From positions 1 through 63,127 of the forward strand of contig NZ_JBNATX010000007.1 of the NCBI RefSeq assembly GCF_049701115.1: 63,127 nucleotides of DNA, in the 5' to 3' direction. Positions within the stretch are counted from its first letter, which is position 1; each line of letters begins with the position of its first letter. This stretch comes from Thermoanaerobacter sp049701115 (GTDB taxonomy: Bacteria > Bacillota > Thermoanaerobacteria > Thermoanaerobacterales > Thermoanaerobacteraceae). Positions 42,804 to 51,268 of the stretch are shown here, piece after piece. The notes beneath the pieces were generated by a model, which saw only the letters and a list, made by a program, of their open reading frames with translations, was not told the DNA's origin and made no database searches. The position numbers and the translations under genes were made by a program.

Positions 42804-44069
42804 TTATGCCTCCTTTTTATTCCTCATAAAGTAAACAGTATCCAATTTCACCTTTTTAGATACTTCCACCACGTCTTCTTTACTGACTTTCTCTATTTTC
42901 TTTATGAATTCCTCTATTCCTAAATTTGCCCCTGCTATCTTTTGGGAGAGATAGTAGTCTGCTTTTGAAGTTGCATTGTCTTTTATAGCATTCAGCGAAG
43001 TGTATAAGGACTTTTTAGCAGATTCAAATTCATAATCTGATATATTACCCTTTTCCATCTCTCCGACCTCTTTAAGGATTATATCAAGGGCTTTGCTGTA
43101 ATTTTCTACTTCAATTCCTGAACTTATCACCATAAGTCCTTTAAACCTTTCTAAACGTGAATAAGCGTAATAGGCAAGGCTTGCTCTTTCTCTAACATTC
43201 ATAAAAAGTTTAGAAAAAGGTCCTCCTCCTAAAACAGTATTATATACTAAGAGAGGATAATACTCTTCACTCCCTGGAGGTACATTTGTTCTGAAACCTA
43301 ATGTAAGTTTACCTTGATTAACATCTAACTCTTCGGTTACATATTTTACTTCCTTCACTTCCTTCCTTACATCTGCAAGTGTAATATCTAAAATCCCCCT
43401 TCTCTGAAGATTAAAATATTTTTCAAAAACCTCCTCTGCATACCGTGGATTAATGTTCCCCACTACATATATATCTATCGGTAACGCATCTAAACACCTT
43501 TTGTAATACTCAAAAAGGTTTTTCTCATTTATTAGGTCAAGGTCCTCTTTTTTCCCCAGTTCAAAGATGGAGAAAGGTTCTCCTTTACACATTTCTTCAT
43601 AACACCGATCAACCGCATATTTTGTTTTATCATTTATCCTCGAATCTATTAAATTCTTCTGAACCTCCTTTTCTTGTAAAACATATTCTTTAAAAAAAGC
43701 TCCATCCTGCGTAAAAGGTTTAAAAACCAGCTCGTGTAAAAATTCTATGCCTTTTTCAAATATATTTTCTCCCACATATTCTTCCTGTGGTAATTCCAAC
43801 CTATATTGTTGAAAATGTATTTCCCCTTTTTTATACACAGACACGGACATAGTAGTTCCATAAAGGCTTTCTAAATATTTTACTATGTCTTTATAGGTTT
43901 TAAGAGAAGAAGTACCTCTTTTTAAAACAGAAGGAATAAGAGCATACCAAGTAGCTTCTTCCCCTAAGTTATTGCGCACATAGAGATTCACTGTGACTGT
44001 TTTAAATTTGTCCGTAACATCAAGGTATAGATTTATCCCATCACCTATTTTTTTATGTATAAGCTCCAT
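42804..44069 (-). CDS. ymfF: M16 family peptidase-like protein without zinc motif (YmfF type)
   Basis: 421 residues with the M16 fold. The position of HxxEH instead reads ALIPSVLKRGTSSLKTYKDI, so no zinc site is present; the protein would be the non-catalytic partner. The C-terminal R/Y-type region (SKLFMNVRERASLAYYAYS) is conserved. It is the first gene of the pair and probably forms a heterodimer with its neighbour. Confidence 0.86.
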   Translation of the reverse strand: MELIHKKIGDGINLYLDVTDKFKTVTVNLYVRNNLGEEATWYALIPSVLKRGTSSLKTYKDIVKYLESLYGTTMSVSVYKKGEIHFQQYRLELPQEEYVGENIFEKGIEFLHELVFKPFTQDGAFFKEYVLQEKEVQKNLIDSRINDKTKYAVDRCYEEMCKGEPFSIFELGKKEDLDLINEKNLFEYYKRCLDALPIDIYVVGNINPRYAEEVFEKYFNLQRRGILDITLADVRKEVKEVKYVTEELDVNQGKLTLGFRTNVPPGSEEYYPLLVYNTVLGGGPFSKLFMNVRERASLAYYAYSRLERFKGLMVISSGIEVENYSKALDIILKEVGEMEKGNISDYEFESAKKSLYTSLNAIKDNATSKADYYLSQKIAGANLGIEEFIKKIEKVSKEDVVEVSKKVKLDTVYFMRNKKEA

Positions 44070-44141
44070 CTAATCCACTCCTTCTAAAATAATCCAGATA
44101 TTTTACTACAGGATAATTGTATCACAAATTTGATAATACAT

Positions 44142-44164
44142 AAACCCGGGGAAGCCCCCAGGTT
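44142..44164 (-). terminator. Hairpin after the sporulation lipoprotein gene
   Basis: On the minus strand AAACCTGGGG and CCCCGGGTTT form a stem with a 3-nt loop (one G-T pair) immediately after the stop codon. The following T content is low, so termination strength is uncertain. Confidence 0.6.
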
Positions 44165-44165
44165 T

Positions 44166-44726
44166 TTACATGCCAGGTGTGATACGCTTAACTATTTCGG
44201 AAATTTGCTTAGCAAACTCCGACACCGGTCTTCCTTCAGAAATTCCCCTCGCTATATTGTCAATCCTTTTATAAAGGTCCGGGTCAGCAGTCACATACAC
44301 TCTTGTTATAGACTTATCTGTATCTTTTACGGCTTTTTCTATTTTCTTCTTTACATCCTTTTCGTGAGTTCCCTGAACCTTTGCCTTCATGTCCACTCCT
44401 ACAAGAGCAGTCGTACCTGATATGACGACAGTAGCCTTGTTGACTTCAGGAATTCTAGCCACACTTGTCGCAATCCTTGAAGCCCTCATGCTCTCTGTAG
44501 TTGGCTTTCTAACGGGCGCAGGTGCCGGAGTCGTAGGAGCTGTTGGCGCAGGTGTAGTATATCCCGGCGTTGGGGTAGTCTTTGATGGAGTCGGTGCTGG
44601 TCTTGTAGGAGCAGGCGTATATCTTGCTGGAGCGGGTTTTTTTGTAGCCGTCTTACACCCTGCCATCGAAGTCAAAATCATTATCCCTATCAACAAAATT
44701 GTTATTGCATTTCTTATTTTTTTCAA
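44166..44726 (-). CDS. YhcN/YlaJ family sporulation lipoprotein
   Basis: About 186 residues. A lipoprotein signal (hydrophobic ITILLIGIMILTS, lipobox MAGC) is followed by a Pro/Thr/Ala-rich linker (about 28-75) and a compact domain of about 110 residues containing RIATSVARIPEVNKATVVIS and RVYVTADPDLYKRIDNIA, as in YhcN/YlaJ proteins of the spore inner membrane. Role in the spore is not established here. The TTG at 44726 with GAGGAGGTG is preferred over 44744. Confidence 0.87.
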   Translation of the reverse strand: MKKIRNAITILLIGIMILTSMAGCKTATKKPAPARYTPAPTRPAPTPSKTTPTPGYTTPAPTAPTTPAPAPVRKPTTESMRASRIATSVARIPEVNKATVVISGTTALVGVDMKAKVQGTHEKDVKKKIEKAVKDTDKSITRVYVTADPDLYKRIDNIARGISEGRPVSEFAKQISEIVKRITPGM

Positions 44727-44807
44727 TGCTATACACCTCCTCAAAATATATTTTTACACGTTTATGAGAAAGTATTATGCTAAATTATGGAAAATTATTA
44801 AAAACAT

Positions 44808-44836
44808 TTGAAAAATTTTTATGAGTAATATATAAT
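44808..44836 (+). promoter_or_regulatory. Promoter of ychF
   Basis: TTGAAA (44808-44813) and TATAAT (44831-44836) with a 17-bp spacer, about 33 bp upstream of the ychF ATG. Confidence 0.85.
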
Positions 44837-44868
44837 CCATATGTGTATGATTAATGGAGGGAGAATAA

Positions 44869-45960
44869 ATGGAAATAGGAATTGTTGGTCTACCAAATGT
44901 AGGAAAAAGTACCCTTTTTAACGCAATAACGAAGGCTGGTGCAGAATGCGCCAATTACCCTTTTTGCACCATTGAGCCAAATGTAGGGATTGTATCTGTA
45001 CCCGATGAAAGATTGGATTTTCTTGCTAAAATTGAAAATCCTCAAAAAGTAGTTCCTGCCACCATAAAATTTGTGGACATTGCAGGCCTTGTAAAAGGCG
45101 CAAGCAAAGGAGAAGGTTTAGGAAATAAATTTTTATCTCATATAAGAGAAGTAGACGCAATTTTAAACGTTGTGAGATGCTTTGAAGACAGCAACATAGT
45201 GCATGTGGAAGGGTCTATTGACCCCGTAAGAGATGTCGAGATTATAAACCTGGAGCTCATACTGGCTGATTTAGAAACTGTAGAAAGGCGAATGCAAAAA
45301 ACTTCAAAACTTGCTAGAAACGATAAAAAAGCCGCCTTTGAACTTGAAGTTTTAGAAAAAATAAAAAATACACTGGAAGAGGGAAAGCCTGCAAGGACAA
45401 TTCAGTTCAATGAAGAAGAAAAAGCCATAGCAAATCAGTTAATGCTTCTAACTTCAAAACCTGTGATGTACGTTGCAAACATATCAGAAGAGGACTTAAT
45501 CTCTGGAGAAGAAAATCCACATGTAAAAAAACTGAGAGAATATGCATTAAAAGAAGGTTCAGAAGTTTTAGTGATAAGCGCAAAAATTGAAGAAGAACTA
45601 GCAGCTCTTCCTGATGAAGAAAGAAATGATCTTCTAAAAGAATACGGGCTCAAAGAGCCCGGGCTTAACAATATAATAAGGCACGGATATTCCCTTTTAG
45701 GTTTAATTACATTCTTCACTGCAGGTCCCAAAGAAGTACATGCCTGGACAATAAAAAGGGGAACTAAAGCTCCTCAAGCGGCTGGTAAAATCCACTCTGA
45801 CTTCGAAAGAGGATTTATAAGAGCAGAAGTAATCTCTTTTGAAGATTTGGTCAAAGCAGGCTCACAGGCAGCAGCAAGAGAAATGGGGCTTTTAAGGCTT
45901 GAAGGCAAAGACTATGTCATGCAGGATGGAGATGTGGTAGTATTTAGGTTTAATGTATAA
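44869..45960 (+). CDS. ychF: Redox-regulated ATPase/GTPase YchF
   Basis: 363 residues, Obg-related P-loop protein. GLPNVGKSTLFNAIT is the P-loop (residues 7-21), NYPFCTIEPNVG the G2/switch region, and DIAGLVKGASKGEGLG the G3 region. The C-terminal TGS domain includes FTAGPKEVHAWTIKRGTKAPQAAG. YchF prefers ATP because NKxD is altered (here YVANISEED). It binds ribosomes; precise role debated. One of four plus-strand genes, with a strong promoter; it converges head-on with the following gene, 1 bp apart, without a visible terminator. Confidence 0.97.
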   Translation: MEIGIVGLPNVGKSTLFNAITKAGAECANYPFCTIEPNVGIVSVPDERLDFLAKIENPQKVVPATIKFVDIAGLVKGASKGEGLGNKFLSHIREVDAILNVVRCFEDSNIVHVEGSIDPVRDVEIINLELILADLETVERRMQKTSKLARNDKKAAFELEVLEKIKNTLEEGKPARTIQFNEEEKAIANQLMLLTSKPVMYVANISEEDLISGEENPHVKKLREYALKEGSEVLVISAKIEEELAALPDEERNDLLKEYGLKEPGLNNIIRHGYSLLGLITFFTAGPKEVHAWTIKRGTKAPQAAGKIHSDFERGFIRAEVISFEDLVKAGSQAAAREMGLLRLEGKDYVMQDGDVVVFRFNV

Positions 45961-45961
45961 T

Positions 45962-46336
45962 CTACTCCAGGCTTATTTCTACATGTTCTCCATCCTCTTC
46001 ATCGTATACATCTACGATTTTCCCTGTTTCTCCTTCCTCTATAGCTTTTAAAAGGTCATTAAAATCTATGCCGTGTTCTTCTAATAAGTCACTGGGTGTA
46101 AATCTGCCCGCTATTCTCATGCCCCATGATAAAAGGCTGTAAGGTATAGATAAATTTACTTTCACTTTGTTAGTGTTCGTATCCGTCACCTTAATCTTCA
46201 ACCATCTAAATCTTCTTGGAACCCTTTTAATCTCTCTTTCTTCTTCCATTTCTAAAGCTTTCAAAAGTTCAGCGGCTTCCTCCGCTGTTATTTTTTTCTC
46301 TTCAACCATTTTTAGAATTCTCAATCTTTCTTCCAT
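45962..46336 (-). CDS. SHOCT-like motif protein, third gene of a stress-type operon
   Basis: About 124 residues. The N-terminus RLRILKMVEEKKITAEEAAELLKALE is a short helical motif found in all three genes of this operon. The rest (RWLKIKVTDTNTNKVKVNLSIPYSLLSWGMRI) resembles C-terminal parts of YvlB-like proteins. No membrane segment. The ATG at 46336 is used because a longer version would overlap the previous gene. Function unknown. Confidence 0.72.
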   Translation of the reverse strand: MEERLRILKMVEEKKITAEEAAELLKALEMEEEREIKRVPRRFRWLKIKVTDTNTNKVKVNLSIPYSLLSWGMRIAGRFTPSDLLEEHGIDFNDLLKAIEEGETGKIVDVYDEEDGEHVEISLE

Positions 46337-46346
46337 ACACCTCACC

Positions 46347-47318
46347 TCATTCCAAGGTAATGTCTCCATTTATTGAATTTATTTGAATTTCTACCTTCTT
46401 TTCTGCTTCTTTAAAATTTTTTGTACTCCCTTTTAAATAGTGCTTATTTTTTATAGTTTGAGAAACTCCTGGTAAATTTACACTACAATCTCCAGTTATA
46501 GTCTTTAATTTATAATTCACTCCTAGATTTTCATCTTCTAATCTCACTTTAACATCCCCGTTTATGGTATCTATTTTCACAAAAGCTTTCGGCAAATTCA
46601 TTTTAATATTGTAAATAGAAATATCCCCATTTACCGTTGAAATATTTGCTTCCTCTAAATATACATGTTTTAAATTTACATCGCTATTAACGTTTTTTAT
46701 GTTTACTTTTTTCATATTTAGATTCTCAGCAGAAATATCCCCATTTACAGATTCAAGTTTTACTTCCTCACATCTAACATCTGGCAGACATACCTCAATT
46801 TCCGCTTTTTTCAGAGTTCTATCGCTTACTATATTTAAACAATTTCCTTCATATTTTACATCTAAACCTCTTCCTCCACTTCTTACTGTATACTCCGCCT
46901 TTACTCGGATGTAATCATTATCCCAACTCTTCAAAACTACATCGCCATTTGCAACCATTATTCTTAAAGAAACATTCTCTTCAATATCTTTAAATTCAAA
47001 TTCCTTCTCGAGTTTTTCCTCCTTACCTTTAAAGATAAAATCCAATATACCGTCAGCAATGCTATTCCCAAAATCTATTTTCTTCATTCCCTCAATTTTT
47101 TGTTCAACCTTATCAAGTTTTTCCTCTATTATTTCTTCTGGAAGATTTGGAAGAACAGTCACACTCTCTTTAAATTTGTCTAACAGGCTAAATTTACTTT
47201 CTTTTTGAAAATTCACTTTGTTTCTACCTTCTAAAGCGTCCAAAAGTATAGCAGCTTCCTCTGCAGTAATCTTACCTTCCTCCAGCATTCTCAATACCGC
47301 CATTTTTTCCTCTTCCAT
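46347..47318 (-). CDS. DUF4097-type beta-repeat protein with N-terminal helical motif
   Basis: About 323 residues. The N-terminal helix pair MAVLRMLEEGKITAEEAAILLDALEG precedes a linker and then a repetitive beta-solenoid (about 105-323) with recurring VNGDIS/INGDV-type units (e.g. VKLESVNGDISAENLNMKKV, ISTVNGDISIYNI, IDTINGDVKVRLED), as in DUF4097/YvlB proteins. Such proteins are linked with envelope stress in Bacillus, but no signal or membrane segment is present here. Middle gene of the operon. Confidence 0.8.
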   Translation of the reverse strand: MEEEKMAVLRMLEEGKITAEEAAILLDALEGRNKVNFQKESKFSLLDKFKESVTVLPNLPEEIIEEKLDKVEQKIEGMKKIDFGNSIADGILDFIFKGKEEKLEKEFEFKDIEENVSLRIMVANGDVVLKSWDNDYIRVKAEYTVRSGGRGLDVKYEGNCLNIVSDRTLKKAEIEVCLPDVRCEEVKLESVNGDISAENLNMKKVNIKNVNSDVNLKHVYLEEANISTVNGDISIYNIKMNLPKAFVKIDTINGDVKVRLEDENLGVNYKLKTITGDCSVNLPGVSQTIKNKHYLKGSTKNFKEAEKKVEIQINSINGDITLE

Positions 47319-47331
47319 CAAACACCCTCCC

Positions 47332-47694
47332 TCATCCTTCTTTAAGAAGCTTTATAGCTTCATCTACAGTGATTTCCCCTTCTTCTAACTTCCTCAGCAC
47401 CTCCTTCTTATCGACCACAGGTCTTCTTTCCACTTCATACCCTAATGCTGCAATCAAATTATCCAGTTTGTTCCTTATAGTCGGATATGACAGATTGAGT
47501 TCTTTTTCCATCTCTCTTATATTTCCTCTTGTCTTTATGAAAATCTCTAACAGCTCCCTCTGTTCTTTAGTGAGATAGCAAAATTTGCAAAGTTCAAATT
47601 GCCCTTCAATAGCAGTTCCACAGTGAGAGCACTCTAATCTCGTAACCCTCATCTTTTCCCCGCACACAGGACAAATCCCTATCACTTCCCTCAT
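47332..47694 (-). CDS. DUF2089 family zinc-ribbon/HTH protein
   Basis: About 120 residues. Two CxxC pairs (CPVCGE and CSHCGT) suggest a zinc ribbon, followed by a helix-turn-helix (EMEKELNLSYPTIRNKLDNLIAALGY, about 66-92) and a C-terminal copy of the operon's helical motif (VLRKLEEGEITVDEAIKLLKEG). It is the first gene and probably the regulator of the other two. The ATG at 47694 with GAGGTG is preferred over a GTG at 47703. Confidence 0.82.
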   Translation of the reverse strand: MREVIGICPVCGEKMRVTRLECSHCGTAIEGQFELCKFCYLTKEQRELLEIFIKTRGNIREMEKELNLSYPTIRNKLDNLIAALGYEVERRPVVDKKEVLRKLEEGEITVDEAIKLLKEG

Positions 47695-47805
47695 AGGTTT
47701 CACCTCAAGTCATAAGCTTTGATTTCATTATAACACTTCCTTTAAAAATGTCAATATCAATTTTAATTTTTTTAATTTTATCTAGCTCAAAGTTTAATTT
47801 TTAAA

Positions 47806-47843
47806 AAACAAATTTGAGTCAGGTTGCAACCTGACTCAAATTT
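47806..47843 (-). terminator. Terminator of thiI, perfect palindrome
   Basis: AAATTTGAGTCAGGTTG and its exact complement form a 34-bp palindrome that includes the TGA of thiI. On the minus strand TTTGTTTTTT follows. It ends the sulfur operon. Confidence 0.88.
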
Positions 47844-48978
47844 CTATTACTTCTTCTTCAAAATTGTCTATAAATTTTTGGTAATCCATCTTCTCTTCCG
47901 CTTCTAAAACTCTCTCCAGCTTAGGCTTTGTAGCAGGATGTTTTGGAACGAATATAGTACAGCAGTCCTCATAAGGCCTTATAGAAATTTCATAAGTGCC
48001 AATTTTCTGAGCTATATCAATTATTTCCCTCTTATCCATCCCAATCAAAGGTCTAAAAACAGGAAGTGAAACAGAAGAATTGGTTACATACAGGCTTTCA
48101 ATGGTCTGGCTTGCCACCTGTCCAAGGCTTTCTCCCGTTATGAGGGCTAGAGAGCCATTCTTCTGAGCGATCTTTTCCGCTATTTTCATCATCATTCGTC
48201 TCATTATTATTGTCGTTAACCTAGCAGGGCATTTTTCGTAAATTTCAAGCTGCAAGTCAGTGAAGTGGACTACATGGAGTCGCATCCCCCTTCCATATTG
48301 AGAAAGCACTTTACACAGGTCCACAACTTTTTCCTTCGCCCTATCTGACGTGTACGGAGGACTGTGGAAATAAACAGCCTCTACTTCTACACCCCTTTTC
48401 ATCATCATCCATGCCGCTACAGGGCTGTCAATCCCTCCCGAAAGAAGTACAATCGCTTTTCCATTAGTACCAAGTGGAAGACCTCCTGCCCCTTCAATAA
48501 CCCCTGCATATAAAAAGGCTTTTTCCCTTATCTCTACATTAAGGAGCACATCAGGATTGTGTACATCCACTTTCATGTTTTTCACATTCTTCAAAACGGC
48601 TGCTCCTACTCTTCTGCTTATCTCCATGCTATTATAAGGAAAGGCCTTGTTGGGCCTTTTGGTTTCTACCTTGAAAGTTTTGCCCTGGTGACTTTTCATG
48701 AGATCTACAGCAGCTTTAAAAATTTCCTCAAGGTCAAGGTCAGCCTCTTTTGCCCTCGTTATCCCGACTATTCCAAAGACTTTTTTTAATCTTTCTATTG
48801 CCTCTTCAACATTTTTTTCGCACTCCACATAAATTCTTCCATGGGTTTTTTCAACTTTTACGCCATCAAAATCTCTTAAAGCGTATTTTATATTTTTTAC
48901 AAGTGCATTTTCAAAAAAAGACCTGTTTTCCCCTTTCAATGCCAATTCTCCGTATTTTATGAGAAGTACGTCTTTCAT
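47836..48978 (-). CDS. thiI: tRNA 4-thiouridine synthase ThiI
   Basis: 380 residues: NFLD and THUMP domains (about 1-165) and a PP-loop ATPase domain with VLLSGGIDSPVAAW (about 178-191). It makes 4-thiouridine at position 8 of tRNA. The rhodanese domain of the E. coli protein is absent, as in most Firmicutes, so sulfur would be received through a cysteine of the PP-loop domain (candidate in YEKCPARLT). The adjacent cysteine desulfurase is the likely sulfur donor. GGAGGTAAAATA precedes the ATG. Confidence 0.95.
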   Translation of the reverse strand: MKDVLLIKYGELALKGENRSFFENALVKNIKYALRDFDGVKVEKTHGRIYVECEKNVEEAIERLKKVFGIVGITRAKEADLDLEEIFKAAVDLMKSHQGKTFKVETKRPNKAFPYNSMEISRRVGAAVLKNVKNMKVDVHNPDVLLNVEIREKAFLYAGVIEGAGGLPLGTNGKAIVLLSGGIDSPVAAWMMMKRGVEVEAVYFHSPPYTSDRAKEKVVDLCKVLSQYGRGMRLHVVHFTDLQLEIYEKCPARLTTIIMRRMMMKIAEKIAQKNGSLALITGESLGQVASQTIESLYVTNSSVSLPVFRPLIGMDKREIIDIAQKIGTYEISIRPYEDCCTIFVPKHPATKPKLERVLEAEEKMDYQKFIDNFEEEVIEI

Positions 48979-48982
48979 TATT

Positions 48983-50134
48983 TTACCTCCGTTTAAATCT
49001 TCTTAAAAAGTCAACTTTTTTCTTCAAGATATCTACAGTGTAATCAATATCCTTTTCAGTATTAAAAATGCCAAGAGAAAATCGGATAGCACCCTCTAAT
49101 AAATCACCTTTTAAACCTATCGCCTTCAATACATGGCTTTCTCCTCTCTTTTTAGAAGAACATGCAGAACCAGTAGATACGTAAATACCCTCTTCTTCTA
49201 AAGCGTGCAAAAGCACCTCTCCCCTGACTCCACGGAAAGAAACATTAAGTATATGCGGCGCGCCTTCTTCTACTTCAGGTCCATTCAAATGCACATCTTT
49301 TATTTCTGAGGAAATACCCTCCCACAAGCTCTTTTTTAACTCCATGAGTTTCTGAGAAACTTCTTCTAAACTTTCTTTGGCCAGTCTGCTAGCAACTCCA
49401 AATCCCACAATACCGGGCATATTTTCTGTGCCAGACCTTATGTTCTTTTCCTGCCCTCCTCCAAATATTATGGGGCTTATCCTCACTTCCTCCGATAAAT
49501 ATAGCGCCCCTACTCCTTTTGGACCGTGAATCTTATGCGCACTTAAAGACACCATGTCAAGCTTTTGTTTCTTTACGTCAATCTCTATCTTGCCAGCAGC
49601 TTGTACAGCATCTACGTGAAATAAAACGCCATTTCTCTTCGCTATACTTGCTATCTCCTCAATAGGCTCTATGGTACCTATTTCGTTATTTACTGCCATA
49701 ATTGAGATGAGTATAGTCTTATCGTTAATAGCATTCTCAACATCCTCAGGATTAACCTTTCCCTTTTTGTCCACTTCAATGTAAGTAACTTTAAACCCAC
49801 TTTCTTCTAAAAATTTAAGCACATTTAAAATTGAAGGATGTTCTATAGTAGAAGAAATTATGTGATTTCCTCTTTTCTTGAGGCTTCCTGCCACTCCTAT
49901 GAGAGCAAGGTTATTAGACTCTGTCCCGCCAGAAGTGAATATAATGCCCTCTGGTCTGCCGCCTATAAGACACGCAACATTTTCTCTCGCTTCTTTTAAG
50001 AGCTTTTCTGCTTGATAACCCTTTCTGTGAAGAGAAGAAGGATTACCATATTCCTCTTCTAAAACTTCAAGCATTTTGTCTATAACTTCTTTTCTCACTT
50101 TTGTGGTAGCACTGTTGTCCAAATACACTTCCAT
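48983..50134 (-). CDS. Cysteine desulfurase, NifS/IscS-like
   Basis: About 383 residues, PLP class V. YLDNSATTKVRKEV starts it; the PLP lysine lies in SLSAHKIHGPKG and the catalytic cysteine in STGSACSSKKRGESHVL, with the long active-site loop of group I enzymes. It takes sulfur from L-cysteine as a protein persulfide and would pass it to ThiI, encoded 4 bp downstream. The ATG at 50134 is preferred; upstream in-frame ATGs give a tail not typical of the family. Confidence 0.93.
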   Translation of the reverse strand: MEVYLDNSATTKVRKEVIDKMLEVLEEEYGNPSSLHRKGYQAEKLLKEARENVACLIGGRPEGIIFTSGGTESNNLALIGVAGSLKKRGNHIISSTIEHPSILNVLKFLEESGFKVTYIEVDKKGKVNPEDVENAINDKTILISIMAVNNEIGTIEPIEEIASIAKRNGVLFHVDAVQAAGKIEIDVKKQKLDMVSLSAHKIHGPKGVGALYLSEEVRISPIIFGGGQEKNIRSGTENMPGIVGFGVASRLAKESLEEVSQKLMELKKSLWEGISSEIKDVHLNGPEVEEGAPHILNVSFRGVRGEVLLHALEEEGIYVSTGSACSSKKRGESHVLKAIGLKGDLLEGAIRFSLGIFNTEKDIDYTVDILKKKVDFLRRFKRR

Positions 50135-50147
50135 AATCATCATCCCT

Positions 50148-50432
50148 TTATTTTGCAAATTTAACTAAAAGATTAATAATCCTTTGCACATCTTCATAAG
50201 TAGCCTTTCCATCCTCACTGGCAAGTATACAGTCTTTTGCATGCTCCTGTATTATTGACATGCCTACTTTTTCTAAAGATGCCTTTACCGCTGCAATTTG
50301 AAGTAAAATCTCCTCACAGCTTTTTTCCTCTTCCACCATTTTTTCTATTCCAGCTATATGACCTTTTATGGTCCTTAATCTCATTAATATATCATTTCTC
50401 AAATTGTCTACCACTTGCAACACACCTTTCAA
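50148..50432 (-). CDS. CsoR/RcnR family transcriptional repressor
   Basis: Up to 94 residues; a four-helix dimer family (DUF156). Ligand positions read Cys39 (in EEEKSCEEI), His64 and Cys68 (in QEHAKDC), the Cys-His-Cys set of Cu(I)-sensing CsoR. The gene neighbourhood (cysteine desulfurase, thiI) fits a sulfur or persulfide sensor (CstR type) instead. Start uncertain: TTG at 50432, or GTG at 50423 or 50414. A TTTGC-N10-GCAAA inverted repeat upstream could be its operator. Confidence 0.85.
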   Translation of the reverse strand: MKGVLQVVDNLRNDILMRLRTIKGHIAGIEKMVEEEKSCEEILLQIAAVKASLEKVGMSIIQEHAKDCILASEDGKATYEDVQRIINLLVKFAK

Positions 50433-50454
50433 AAGTTTGTTTTCCTATATTAAC

Positions 50455-50474
50455 TTTGCCATAAAATTTGCAAA
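50455..50474 (-). promoter_or_regulatory. Possible operator of the CsoR-family gene
   Basis: TTTGC, 10 bp, GCAAA form an inverted repeat that overlaps the likely -35 region. A TAATAT (50447-50452) follows as possible -10. Weak, based on symmetry and position. Confidence 0.3.
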
Positions 50475-50490
50475 CAGTCAATTGTTATGT

Positions 50491-50513
50491 AAAAAGCCAG
50501 CGAATCCGCTGGC
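50491..50513 (-). terminator. Terminator of the unknown beta-rich protein gene
   Basis: On the minus strand GCCAGCG and CGCTGGC form a 7-bp stem with a 4-nt loop, then TTTTTA. It lies 3 bp beyond the stop codon. Confidence 0.88.
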
Positions 50514-50516
50514 AAA

Positions 50517-51185
50517 TCAAGGATTTTGGTACATCTGTGGCGGCTCAAAGGTTGGGAAGGGTTTTTTGTAGAAAATGTCACAAACATCTGTAGCAAATTC
50601 CTCACAGGCTGCAGGAGTAGGACAGAATCCGTAAGAAGGTACTAGCAATTGAACATCTACTGCAGATTTTATTATGATCCAGACACCTATTATGACCTCT
50701 ACAGTAGTAGTTACTCCTACATTCACTTTTCCATATAAACCTTCTCCCATTGCTTCATACTTCATTATAGCTATATTTGGATCAGGTACATAAAGCACGA
50801 TGTCTTTACTAAAAGTAGTGATATTCCCCGGCAATGTCTGGGTTGTACCATCTGGGTAATTTATAACTACATCGTAAGTTACCTGGAAAGTTGCCTCAAC
50901 CCTTGCAAAACCAGGTCTTTCGGTGATAGGTGTTATTACAAAGCCTGGCGGCTCTACAAGTGAAATCTTTATATTCGTTATCTCACCAAAGGTCGGCGTC
51001 AGAGTAGTTACAGTTGGAACAAAAGTGATTGGAGGTATATTATCTAGGCACAGCCTTTGAGAACAAGCATCGTATATTTTAGTGACTTCTATGCAGGCAA
51101 TTTCCGTAGGCTCGGGAAGCTGCCCTGGTTGTACGGGGCCCGGCATTATTTCCTGCTGCCCCAATACTTTCCTTGTAAAAGCCAT
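50517..51185 (-). CDS. Unrecognised beta-rich protein, possible spore surface protein
   Basis: 222 residues, not recognised with confidence. No signal peptide or membrane segment. It begins with a Pro/Gln-rich lead (about 1-28), then EIACIEVTKIYDACSQRLCL with closely spaced cysteines, a motif I associate with clostridial spore- or coat-like proteins, and a long stretch of alternating hydrophobic residues with Thr/Val-rich beta strands (about 60-180). A second cysteine-rich segment (CPTPAACEEFATDVC) precedes a proline-rich tail (KKPFPTFEPP). Own terminator, so a single-gene unit. A sporulation role is a guess from style only. Confidence 0.55.
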   Translation of the reverse strand: MAFTRKVLGQQEIMPGPVQPGQLPEPTEIACIEVTKIYDACSQRLCLDNIPPITFVPTVTTLTPTFGEITNIKISLVEPPGFVITPITERPGFARVEATFQVTYDVVINYPDGTTQTLPGNITTFSKDIVLYVPDPNIAIMKYEAMGEGLYGKVNVGVTTTVEVIIGVWIIIKSAVDVQLLVPSYGFCPTPAACEEFATDVCDIFYKKPFPTFEPPQMYQNP

Positions 51186-51268
51186 ATTTTTTCCCCCTTT
51201 ATTATTTGAAAAAACTTAGCCTTTTTCTACTACAATATACGCAGATAAAGGGGGATGTGTTACAATTG

